Positions 57,112-64,000 of a stretch of DNA of 64,000 bases are shown one piece after another. The stretch is from Serratia proteamaculans. GTDB taxonomy: Bacteria > Pseudomonadota > Gammaproteobacteria > Enterobacterales > Enterobacteriaceae. A program made the translations under genes and the position numbers. The notes below the pieces were generated by a model. The model was not told the origin of the DNA, ran no database searches, and saw only the letters and a list, made by a program, of their open reading frames with translations. The DNA lies in the NCBI RefSeq assembly GCF_013337185.1, contig NZ_SWDE01000008.1:145996-209995 (forward strand), in the 5' to 3' direction. Positions within the stretch are counted from its first letter, which is position 1. Each line of letters begins with the position of its first letter.

Positions 57112-58128
57112 CTAGAAACCGCTTGCGGCCATTGCCCGTGTTGTATCCAACATCCGGTTGGCAAAGCCCCATTCATTATCGCACCAGACCAAGGTCTTGA
57201 TCAGGTGCTGACCGCTGACCCGGGTCTGCGTACCGTCGACGATAGCGCTATGCGGGTCATGGTTAAAATCGATCGAGACTAATGGTAGTTCCGTATAGTC
57301 AACTATACCACGAAATGATCCCCGTGCGGCCATTTGCAGCAGCTGGTTGACCTCTGTCACTTTCACCGCCGAACTGACGCTGACGCTGAGATCGATGGCC
57401 GTCACGTTGATGGTCGGCACGCGTACCGAAATCGCTTCGAAACGATCGCAAAACTGCGGAAAAATACGGGTAATGCCCGCAGCCAGCTTGGTGTCGACCG
57501 GAATAATCGACTGGCTCGCCGCGCGGGTACGCCGCAAATCCTGATGATAGGCGTCTATCACCGGCTGATCATTCATCGAAGAGTGAATGGTGGTCAGGGT
57601 GCCCGATTCGATGCTGTAGGCATCGTCCAGCAGCTTGATCACCGGAATAATGCAGTTGGTGGTGCATGACGCATTGGAAACAATGCGGTGTTCCGCCAGC
57701 AGCGTCTGATGGTTGACCCCAAATACAATGGTAGCATCCAGATCGTTACCGCCAGGGTGAGCGAACAACACTTTTTTCGCCCCCGCCGCCAGATGGGCCT
57801 CACCATCTGCCCGGCTACCGTACACGCCGCTGCAATCGAGCACCACGTCGACGCCCAGTTCCCCCCAGGGAAGCTGTTCCACCGCCGGCTGATGCAGCAA
57901 GCGAATGGTGTCGTCCCCGACGGTCAACATGTCGCATTCCTGGCGAACATCCCAGGCAAAGCGGCCATGGCTGGAGTCATACTTCAGCAGGTGGGCCATC
58001 CCCTCGGCGTTTGCCAATTCGTTGATCGCCACCACGGAAATTTCCGCTCTTCGTCCCGATTCATACAGTGCGCGTAAAACGCTGCGGCCAATGCGGCCAA
58101 AGCCGTTTATCGCTATGCGGATTGTCAT
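57112..58128 (-). CDS. epd: D-erythrose-4-phosphate dehydrogenase
   Basis: A 338-residue GAPDH-family enzyme (EC 1.2.1.72) oxidising erythrose 4-phosphate to 4-phosphoerythronate for pyridoxal phosphate synthesis. It has [20 protein letters not shown], the catalytic Cys in [14 protein letters not shown], and [18 protein letters not shown]. The open frame extends 14 codons upstream but similarity starts at [11 protein letters not shown] after CAGGAGC. It heads epd-pgk-fbaA. Confidence 0.97.
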   Translation of the reverse strand: MTIRIAINGFGRIGRSVLRALYESGRRAEISVVAINELANAEGMAHLLKYDSSHGRFAWDVRQECDMLTVGDDTIRLLHQPAVEQLPWGELGVDVVLDCSGVYGSRADGEAHLAAGAKKVLFAHPGGNDLDATIVFGVNHQTLLAEHRIVSNASCTTNCIIPVIKLLDDAYSIESGTLTTIHSSMNDQPVIDAYHQDLRRTRAASQSIIPVDTKLAAGITRIFPQFCDRFEAISVRVPTINVTAIDLSVSVSSAVKVTEVNQLLQMAARGSFRGIVDYTELPLVSIDFNHDPHSAIVDGTQTRVSGQHLIKTLVWCDNEWGFANRMLDTTRAMAASGF

Positions 58129-58322
58129 GCTGCTCCTGAAAAAGGGCCTTCCCTCACCGGGCGTGTTCACCGTGATCGAGAGGGCGCTGACTGGGGTATC
58201 TGGATAACCCGCATAGAGTACTGTAGCGCACCACCCGCTGTGAATCGTCGCATCACATTATTCCTTCGGTCCGGCGCTGTTTCGCCAGCCTCACTCCGAC
58301 GTTTCTGTTGAAAACAGCTACA

Positions 58323-58338
58323 ACTGAAACGCTTCAGC
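58323..58338. promoter_or_regulatory. Candidate Cra (FruR) site upstream of epd
   Basis: ACTGAAACGCTTCAGC contains CTGAAACGCTTCAG, palindromic except for the two positions flanking the central CG, and fits the Cra consensus TGAAWCSNTW. The epd-pgk promoters of E. coli are known Cra targets. It lies about 195 bp upstream of the epd start. Confidence 0.65.
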
Positions 58339-58518
58339 CGAGCATAAACCAAAGTTTTGCCAAAAGGAACAGATGCGACAGTCTGCCTGGCAACCGGACG
58401 ACACTTTGCGGGAATAAGATGATCTAGCGCACACTTTTTCATAGCCAACCCTACAGTCGTGGGCTGGAAATTCTGCCGACAGACGAAATACGCGGGCGCT
58501 GGATCTGTCGTTGGGAAC

Positions 58519-58543
58519 ACCGCGTCCCTGAATAGGACGCGGT
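58519..58543 (-). terminator. Hairpin after the FbpABC-like operon
   Basis: ACCGCGTCC / GGACGCGGT, a 9-bp stem with a 7-nt loop, 13 bp past the ATPase stop. There is no T-run, so it may depend on Rho. Confidence 0.6.
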
Positions 58544-58555
58544 CAGTTTGACGGG

Positions 58556-59626
58556 CTAAACTTTAGGAAAAATCCACAGGTGCTCGGGCGGTAGCGAAAG
58601 CCGGCACAGGGTTTGACCACGCACTTCGGTGCCATAAGCGCGTACCACAAAATCTTCGGCAACGGTACGGAACAGGTATTCCCAACGGTCGCCGAGATAC
58701 ATGCTGGTCAGCAGCGGCAGCTCAAGCTGATTGCCCTGCGGGTCATCCCCCAGGCGCACGCGCTCTACACGGATCACCGCCGTGGCCTCTTCGCCGGCTT
58801 TTACCCCTGCCCCCGCCATGCCCCACAGCGCCCAGTCTTTGCCTTCAATGCGCGCTTTGCCCTCACTCACCTCGGTGATCTTGCCGTGCAGGCGGTTATT
58901 GCTGCCCATAAATTCGGCGGTAAACAGGGTCGACGGCGAACCGTACATTTCCTGCGGCGTGCCCTGCTGCTCAATTTTTCCGTTGTTGAGTAACAGGATG
59001 CGATCGGAGATGGCCATCGCCTCGTTCTGATCGTGAGTCACCATCAGCGCCGAAAGCCCCAGTTTGATGATCAGCTCACGCAGGAACACCCGCGCCTCTT
59101 CGCGCAGCTTGGCGTCGAGGTTAGATAACGGCTCATCGAGCAAGATCACCGGCGGGTTGTACACCAGCGCCCGACCAATCGCCACGCGCTGTTGTTGGCC
59201 ACCGGACAACTGATGCGGATGACGCTGGCCCAGATGCCCCAACCCAAGCTGGTCGAGCACGCCCTGTACCCGCTGGTTGATTTCCGCCGAGGCGACTTTA
59301 CGCAACTTCAGCGGATAGGCGACGTTTTCAAACACCGTTTTATGCGGCCACAGGGCATAGGACTGAAACACCAACCCCAGGTTGCGCTCCTCCGCCGGAA
59401 TTTCGCTGCGCGCGCTGCCGTTGTAAACGGTATTGCTGCCAATGATAATGCGGCCCTGAGTCGGTTTCTCCAGCCCGGCGACCGCACGCAGCAGCGTGGT
59501 TTTACCACTGCCCGACGGCCCCAACAGCGAAACCACCTCGCCACGCTTTAAATCCATCGAGACCCCCTTCAACACCGGGTTGTCGCCGTAGGTTAAATGC
59601 AGGTTTTCTACCGAAAGTTCAATCAT
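58556..59626 (-). CDS. ABC transporter ATPase (FbpC/PotA-like)
   Basis: A 356-residue ATPase. Walker A is LLGPSGSGKTTLLRAVAGLE, the signature LSGGQQQRVAIGRAL and Walker B VILLDEPLSNLDAKLREEA, followed by the H-loop MVTHDQNEAMAISD. A C-terminal TOBE-like domain (about 285-350) is typical of importers. It energises the two-domain permease encoded just upstream, overlapping it by 8 nt. Confidence 0.93.
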   Translation of the reverse strand: MIELSVENLHLTYGDNPVLKGVSMDLKRGEVVSLLGPSGSGKTTLLRAVAGLEKPTQGRIIIGSNTVYNGSARSEIPAEERNLGLVFQSYALWPHKTVFENVAYPLKLRKVASAEINQRVQGVLDQLGLGHLGQRHPHQLSGGQQQRVAIGRALVYNPPVILLDEPLSNLDAKLREEARVFLRELIIKLGLSALMVTHDQNEAMAISDRILLLNNGKIEQQGTPQEMYGSPSTLFTAEFMGSNNRLHGKITEVSEGKARIEGKDWALWGMAGAGVKAGEEATAVIRVERVRLGDDPQGNQLELPLLTSMYLGDRWEYLFRTVAEDFVVRAYGTEVRGQTLCRLSLPPEHLWIFPKV

Positions 59627-61388
59627 GTAATTTCACTCCAAAGCGCAGGGCGATACCCAGCCCCAACACCACCAGCAGGATGTTAATGAACGAGAGAGCC
59701 GCAACGATATCGATGGCGCCCGCCGCCCACAGGGAAACCAGCATCGAACCTATGGTTTCGGTACCCGGAGACAACAGATACACCCCGGTGGAATATTCGC
59801 GCTCGAAAATCAGGAACATCAGCAGCCAGGAACCAATCAGGCCGTAACGCGACAGCGGAATGGTGACGTGACGGGTGATCTGCCCCCGGCTCGCGCCAGC
59901 GCTACGCGCTGCCTCTTCCAGCTCCGGGCCCACCTGCAGCAGCGTCGAAGAGATCAGCCGCAGGCCATAGGCCATCCACACCACGGTGTACGCCAGCCAG
60001 ACGCTGAAGATGGTGCTGCGCAAGGAGCGCAACCAGACGATCAGGTTCTCCCGCAGCCACTCGGCCACCGGCAGCGCCGACAGCCAGCCTTCTTTCAATG
60101 ACTTGTCCAGCCACATCGGCAGGAACAGGAACACCCACAGGAACGCCAGCCCCGCCAGCAGGCCCGGCACCGCTCGCGGCACCAGCACGCTGTAATCGAG
60201 GAAACGGGTAGCCCCGTCGGGTTTGCGGTGCATGGCGATGCCGATAAACAGATAGCAAACCACCGCCAGCGCGCCGCCGAATACCCCAATCGCCATCGAG
60301 TTGACGATCGCCCGCAGCAGGTTCGGCTGCTGCCAGATAGTGCGGAAGGTATTGAGCGACAGCTCGTCCCAGATTGAAACGCCCACGCCCCAGTTGGAGA
60401 TAAAGGCGCGCAGCACCACTCCCACCAGCGGTACGCCGATGGTCACCGTCAACCAGAACACCACTACCGCCCCGGCAACCCAACGCCATTTACCCAGCGG
60501 CAATGCCCGCGCCTGCGACGCCTTGCCCTTGACGGTGACGAAGCGGTTCGCGGTGCGCATCAGACGACGCTGCAGCATCACCAGCGGAATAGTGATGCAA
60601 ATCAGCACCACCGCCACCGCCGCCATCAGATGGTAAGACGGCGTGCCCAGCTTATTGGTCAGTTGATACAGATAAGTCGCCAGCACCAGGTTACCTTCCG
60701 GATCGCCCAGCACCAGCATCAGGCCGAACACTTCCAGCCCGAGGAAGAACAGCAACACCCCGGCGTACAGAATCGAGGGCCGCACCATCGGCAAGCTAAC
60801 GGCCGTCATCACCTGCAAAGGCGAGGCCCCCGCCGTGCGTGCGGCCTCTTCCACGTCGGAACCAACGCTACGCAAGGCCGAAGAAATATAAAGATAGGCG
60901 TGAGGTACATGCGTCAGCCCGGCGATCACCACGATGCTGGCCATCGAATAGATATTCCACGGCACAAAGCCCAACAGCGACTCCGCCCACAGCGAGAAGA
61001 AGCCGACCGGCCCGGCGGCCACCACGTAACCAAACCCCAGAACCATCGGCGAGACAAAGATCGGTACCAGGATCAGTGGCTCAATAAAGCGCCGCCCGGG
61101 CAAGTCTGTTCTGACCATTAAAAAGGCCAGAATGCCCCCCAATGGAATAGCGATCACCACCAGGCCGAAAGCCAGAATAAACCCGCTTTTCAGCGCCTTG
61201 TAAAAATCCGGATCGGTGAAAATAAACTGGAACGCCTCCAGGCTGAACACCTTGGAGGGGGAGAAAAAGGGAGCGGAGAGGAAGCTTTGGATCACGATAA
61301 ACGACAGCGGCACGTAGATAACCAGTGCGGTTATCAACACCACCAAGCCGCGCGGCAGGCTCTGCCACTTTCTGCGCCATGCTTTCAT
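59619..61388 (-). CDS. ABC transporter permease, duplicated (FbpB-like)
   Basis: A 589-residue inner-membrane protein made of two fused permease halves (about 1-290 and 310-589), each with about six helices. The EAA coupling loops are VEEAARTAGASPLQVMTAVS and LEEAARSAGASRGQITRHVT. This is the plan of ferric and some sugar-phosphate/phosphonate importers. The ATG of MKAWRRKWQ, with GGGATAT as its ribosome site, is chosen over an upstream in-frame start. Confidence 0.92.
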   Translation of the reverse strand: MKAWRRKWQSLPRGLVVLITALVIYVPLSFIVIQSFLSAPFFSPSKVFSLEAFQFIFTDPDFYKALKSGFILAFGLVVIAIPLGGILAFLMVRTDLPGRRFIEPLILVPIFVSPMVLGFGYVVAAGPVGFFSLWAESLLGFVPWNIYSMASIVVIAGLTHVPHAYLYISSALRSVGSDVEEAARTAGASPLQVMTAVSLPMVRPSILYAGVLLFFLGLEVFGLMLVLGDPEGNLVLATYLYQLTNKLGTPSYHLMAAVAVVLICITIPLVMLQRRLMRTANRFVTVKGKASQARALPLGKWRWVAGAVVVFWLTVTIGVPLVGVVLRAFISNWGVGVSIWDELSLNTFRTIWQQPNLLRAIVNSMAIGVFGGALAVVCYLFIGIAMHRKPDGATRFLDYSVLVPRAVPGLLAGLAFLWVFLFLPMWLDKSLKEGWLSALPVAEWLRENLIVWLRSLRSTIFSVWLAYTVVWMAYGLRLISSTLLQVGPELEEAARSAGASRGQITRHVTIPLSRYGLIGSWLLMFLIFEREYSTGVYLLSPGTETIGSMLVSLWAAGAIDIVAALSFINILLVVLGLGIALRFGVKLHD

Positions 61389-61466
61389 AAAGATATCCCG
61401 ATGGTTGTAAACGACGACGACCAAAGGGCGCGCGCCACAATGGCAGACGCGCGTCCGGAACCTTGG

Positions 61467-62555
61467 TTATTTCGCGGCGGCGGTACGCCATTGCTTGATG
61501 TAATCCAGGCGTTTGGCCGGCTGCAGATACTCCAGCAGGCTTTCATCTACCGGGATCGGTTTGAGCGCTTTGCCGAGCATTTTGGTCAGGCCGTCAATGT
61601 CGTTTTTACCTTCGATGTCATTACGAATCGAAGGAATGTCGGCCTGGTTGGCAAGAATGCTCTGACCCTTTTCCGACAGCACATAGTTAAGCCACAGTTT
61701 TGCCGCGTTGGCATTAGCCGCTTCTTTACTGATAAAGGACACACGCGACAGCACCAGGGTGTAATCCTTCGGATAAGAGATGCCCAGCGAAGGGTCGGTT
61801 TTGGCACGGGCTTCGGCGTAGGAGCCCAGGATGTTGAAACCAATCAGGTTCTCCCCGGATGACACCCTTTCCATCATGGTACCGGTAGAAGATTGTACCG
61901 CCAGCCCCCCTTTGGCGACGTCAGCCAGGGTGGCAAAATAGTTTGGATCTGCCTTGAAGTCCTGCACCGACAGCATGAAGCCCAACCCTGACTTTTCAAT
62001 GTCATAGGTGGTGACTTTCTTTTTGAATTTGTCGGTCTGGCTGGCAATCAGCTTGGCCAGCGCGGCGTGAGAATCCGGCACATCCCCCTGCGGGATCAAC
62101 CGTTTGTTATAGATGAAGACCACCGGCTCGTAGGTGGTGCCGTAAGCTTTCTCTTTCCATACCGCCCACTTGGGCAGTTGGCCCTGCTCCGGTGAAGCGT
62201 ATTCCTGCGCATAATCGGTCGCCAGCTTTAGCGCAGTATCCATCGACGAACTCCATACCACATCGCCGCTGGTGCCACCCGCCGCCTGTTCGCTGATATA
62301 GCGGTTGTACAGCTCGGTGCTGTTCATGTCGTTGTATTCGACTTTTACGCCAGGATACAGCGCCTCGAATCCCTGGATCAGCGGGCCGGCAGCCTTGGTA
62401 TCGGTGGTGGAGTACACCACCACCTTGCCCTCTTTCTTCGCGCCATCCACAATTTTTTGATAGTCGGCTGGATAGCCTGCCGGAAATTCAGCGTAAGCAG
62501 GCACCGCGCCCAGTACCGCCATCGCCACCACCGACGCGCCGATTTTTGTCAACAT
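61467..62555 (-). CDS. Periplasmic binding protein of the FbpA/AfuA type
   Basis: A 362-residue periplasmic protein with signal peptide MLTKIGASVVAMAVLGAVPA (YA). The type II fold shows KKEGKVVVYSTTDTKAAGPL, NRYISEQAAGGTSGDVVWSS and YPKDYTLVLSRVSFISKEAAN. The paired Tyr-Tyr motif that binds iron in FbpA is not seen, so ferric iron is doubtful; AfuA-type relatives bind sugar phosphates. The ligand remains open. The ATG follows AGGAG; a TTG two codons earlier is rejected. Confidence 0.88.
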   Translation of the reverse strand: MLTKIGASVVAMAVLGAVPAYAEFPAGYPADYQKIVDGAKKEGKVVVYSTTDTKAAGPLIQGFEALYPGVKVEYNDMNSTELYNRYISEQAAGGTSGDVVWSSSMDTALKLATDYAQEYASPEQGQLPKWAVWKEKAYGTTYEPVVFIYNKRLIPQGDVPDSHAALAKLIASQTDKFKKKVTTYDIEKSGLGFMLSVQDFKADPNYFATLADVAKGGLAVQSSTGTMMERVSSGENLIGFNILGSYAEARAKTDPSLGISYPKDYTLVLSRVSFISKEAANANAAKLWLNYVLSEKGQSILANQADIPSIRNDIEGKNDIDGLTKMLGKALKPIPVDESLLEYLQPAKRLDYIKQWRTAAAK

Positions 62556-62588
62556 GATCAACTCCTAGTTACATTTAAGAAACTAAAA

Positions 62589-62605
62589 ATTAACATATAG
62601 TTAAT
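62589..62605. promoter_or_regulatory. Inverted repeat before the binding-protein gene
   Basis: ATTAACATATAGTTAAT, perfect 6-bp arms around ATATA, 33 bp upstream of the ATG. It could be an operator overlapping the promoter. It does not resemble a Fur box. Confidence 0.45.
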
Positions 62606-62675
62606 AAGTGTTCTTAAGCAACGCCGTTGATTTTTTATCTTCGGGTTTTGTGAGGTTGGCCGATTTTTGGCCAAT

Positions 62676-62697
62676 AAAAAAGCCCGCTCAGCGGGCT
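62676..62697 (-). terminator. Terminator after the DMT transporter gene
   Basis: Minus-strand AGCCCGC / GCGGGCT, a 7-bp stem with a 3-nt loop, continuing into a six-T run. It lies about 30 bp past the transporter stop. Confidence 0.88.
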
Positions 62698-62730
62698 GTT
62701 TCCGGATAACGGCGTTAAAAACCGATGCTA

Positions 62731-63645
62731 TTACACTAAATTGGATCGCCGTAACAGGCGGATCCTTTGCACAATGGCCACCCCAAGCAGCGTCAGCATA
62801 AACCCCGCCAATTGCACCAGCGAGAGTGCTTCGCCAAACAGAAAATACGCCTGCAGCGCGGCAGCCGGGGGCACCAGCAGCATCAGCGCGGTAATGCGAG
62901 TCAGATCGCCATGGCGTACCATCCAGATAAACAACGCGGTGCCGCCCAGCGAAAGCACCCCGGCGGACCACAGCAGTGAGAACCACAGCGTGGGGGAATT
63001 ATCCCACTCGCCGGAGCCCATCACCGTTGCCAGAACGCCGGTGACCAGCGCTGCGCCAAGGTGCTGAATAGCCCCAGCAGCCCGCAGATCTGCCGCCGCC
63101 AGCGAAGACTTCTGCACCATAATGCCGATCGTCAAGGCGACGATACTGCCAAAGCCCAGCAGGATCGGCAGCAGCGCCATATTGCCGACGTCGATGCCGG
63201 TCAACCTCGGTGACAGCACCAATGCCACGCCAATAAAACCGAGCGCCAACCCCGTCCAGGAACGCAACCCTATCGGCTTGCGCAACACCAGCGCAAAGAT
63301 CAGCGCGGTGAACAGCGGCTGGAGGCCGCCGATCAACGACATGACGCCAGCCGCCAGACCGTTCGCCACCGCCCACCAACTGGCGGCAAGATACACGCCG
63401 TTCATCAGCATTCCGGTAAGCAGGTGCATAATCAGTTGTCGTCCCTTAGGCCAGGCGCAGTGGGCGGCCAACAGGGCGAACACCGCGGCGGCGATCAGGA
63501 AACGGAAGGTCAGAAAGAGATTGGGATCTGCATGGTCGGCCACCGCGCGAGCGGCTATAAACCCGGTCGACCAGATCAGTATCAGGAAAAACGGCGCAAT
63601 AATGGATTTGCGCCGATAGAAGCTTTCCTTGCCGGTAATTACCAT
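62731..63645 (-). CDS. DMT-superfamily (EamA) transporter
   Basis: A 304-residue, ten-helix inner-membrane protein with two EamA repeats. It has LILIWSTGFIAARAVADHAD, FLTFRFLIAAAVFALLAA and in the second repeat ITALMLLVPPAAALQAYFLF, then GEALSLVQLAGFMLTLLGV. Members export amino acids or metabolites; the substrate is unknown. The ATG of MVITGKES is used; a GTG 11 codons upstream is an alternative start. Confidence 0.87.
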   Translation of the reverse strand: MVITGKESFYRRKSIIAPFFLILIWSTGFIAARAVADHADPNLFLTFRFLIAAAVFALLAAHCAWPKGRQLIMHLLTGMLMNGVYLAASWWAVANGLAAGVMSLIGGLQPLFTALIFALVLRKPIGLRSWTGLALGFIGVALVLSPRLTGIDVGNMALLPILLGFGSIVALTIGIMVQKSSLAAADLRAAGAIQHLGAALVTGVLATVMGSGEWDNSPTLWFSLLWSAGVLSLGGTALFIWMVRHGDLTRITALMLLVPPAAALQAYFLFGEALSLVQLAGFMLTLLGVAIVQRIRLLRRSNLV

Positions 63646-63697
63646 AAAGATACCTGAATAATGCTGTTGGTGGTTCACTACGAAGCATACTAACTAA

Positions 63698-63910
63698 TTT
63701 AACATTGCCTTAACATCGTTTGTTGCAGGAAGTTTTGGCGACGAAATTGGCGGAAAAAATAGCTCGGCGCAATTAAGTGAAAACCATAAACCAGATGAGC
63801 TTATGGGCCGAAAGCCGGATGAGGATGGTCATGTCTCGTTTAAATATGATTCTTTCAACCCACACGCCGAAATACTACTTGCCCTCGGCATGCTTGCCAG
63901 TGCTGGCTAA
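63698..63910 (+). pseudogene. Protein-like open frame without a start (possible gene remnant)
   Basis: Seventy codons stay open here and read like a protein, including GSFGDEIGGKNSSAQLSENH, KPDELMGRKPDEDGHVSFKY and a hydrophobic end FNPHAEILLALGMLASAG. No ATG or ribosome site stands at its beginning; an in-frame ATG at 63803 would give only 35 residues. It follows the divergent DMT gene and precedes a strong terminator, which fits the 3' end of a decayed gene. I recognise no family, and chance openness cannot be excluded. Confidence 0.35.
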
Positions 63911-63923
63911 CGCTTTACCTGAT

Positions 63924-63950
63924 ATAAAAAAACCCGGCATCGCCGGGTTT
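63924..63950. terminator. Strong bidirectional terminator near the window end
   Basis: AACCCGGC / GCCGGGTT, an 8-bp stem with a 3-nt loop and T-runs on both sides, longest on the minus strand. It probably ends a minus-strand gene starting beyond the window (tktA would be expected from E. coli order). A further inverted repeat TCAGGGCG / CGCCCTGA lies in the last 40 bp. Confidence 0.8.
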
Positions 63951-64000
63951 TCGTCATCATGTTCAGGGCGCAGCCTGCGACGCCCTGACTTACGGCTTAC

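Larger units (their letters stand above)
58129..58555. other. epd promoter region
   Basis: About 430 bp between the ABC transporter ATPase gene and epd on the minus strand. It holds the epd promoter, a Cra-like site and the hairpin that ends the ABC operon. A 117-codon minus-strand frame here looks like chance. Confidence 0.5.

Noticed and set aside
58240..58258. TGTGAATCGTCGCATCACA as a CRP site for epd
   Set aside because: The half-sites are separated by 9 bp instead of 6.
58167..58520. 117-codon minus-strand frame upstream of epd
   Set aside because: Low-complexity mixture of basic and Cys residues with no start signal; it covers the Cra-like site and the promoter.

Overview
The window is chromosomal DNA of an enterobacterium, most likely Serratia or a close relative. 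Almost every backbone protein reads as a close relative of its E. coli counterpart (SdhE, YgfZ, GcvTHP, UbiI/UbiH, PepP, ZapA, SerA, RpiA, ArgP, FbaA, Pgk, Epd). The genes are tightly packed and fairly GC-rich, and a palindromic intergenic element of the Yersinia/Serratia YPAL type lies after ygfZ. The genus is an inference; no rRNA or other marker gene is present.

The E. coli-like gene order is kept in blocks. Block 1 (0-3.7 kb) holds creC(partial)-creB-ygfX-sdhE, divergent from ygfZ, followed by trhA/yqfA with a FabR-type operator. Block 2 (12.9-13.6 kb) is ygfF. Block 3 (20.9-36.8 kb) holds gcvP-gcvH-gcvT, ubiI-ubiH-pepP-ygfB, zapA-6S RNA-fau, serA, rpiA, argP, yggE and argO. Block 4 (52.9-58.1 kb) holds mscS, fbaA, pgk and epd, with a DUF1345 gene between mscS and fbaA.

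Four accessory segments interrupt these blocks. Segment A (3.8-12.9 kb): an HD-domain phosphohydrolase; a catabolic operon (DUF2848 protein, amidase, DUF4286-like protein, MHS-type transporter) divergent from a GntR/FCD regulator; and an AT-rich gene for a 1054-residue DUF4214 protein that looks like an exported surface protein. Segment B (13.7-20.9 kb): a two-component system of the PmrAB/QseBC type, divergent from a tiny secreted, strongly cationic peptide, with four TTAA hexamers at an exact 11-bp period between them; an MDR oxidoreductase; and an autotransporter with an HExxH protease motif. Segment C (36.9-52.8 kb): an ascorbate/2,3-diketo-L-gulonate locus with an IclR regulator of the YiaJ/PlaR type, a CUT2 sugar ABC transporter plus SMP-30 lactonase, and yiaK-yiaL-MFS-lyxK-sgbH-sgbU-sgbE, followed by a LysE exporter, an RluA-like pseudouridine synthase and a divergent XRE-cupin/B3-B4 pair. 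Segment D (58.5-63.7 kb): an FbpABC-like ABC transporter, a DMT exporter and a protein-like open frame without a start.

The most striking points are three. First, the cationic peptide, two-component system and tandem TTAA operator form a small regulatory unit that I cannot match to a described system. Second, two near-identical 32-bp operator-like sequences precede the ABC/lactonase operon and the yia operon. They suggest one regulon that could import a lactone such as dehydroascorbate, hydrolyse it to 2,3-diketo-L-gulonate and carry it to D-xylulose 5-phosphate. Third, the autotransporter carries a metzincin-like zinc motif with Asn where the third ligand is normally His or Asp.
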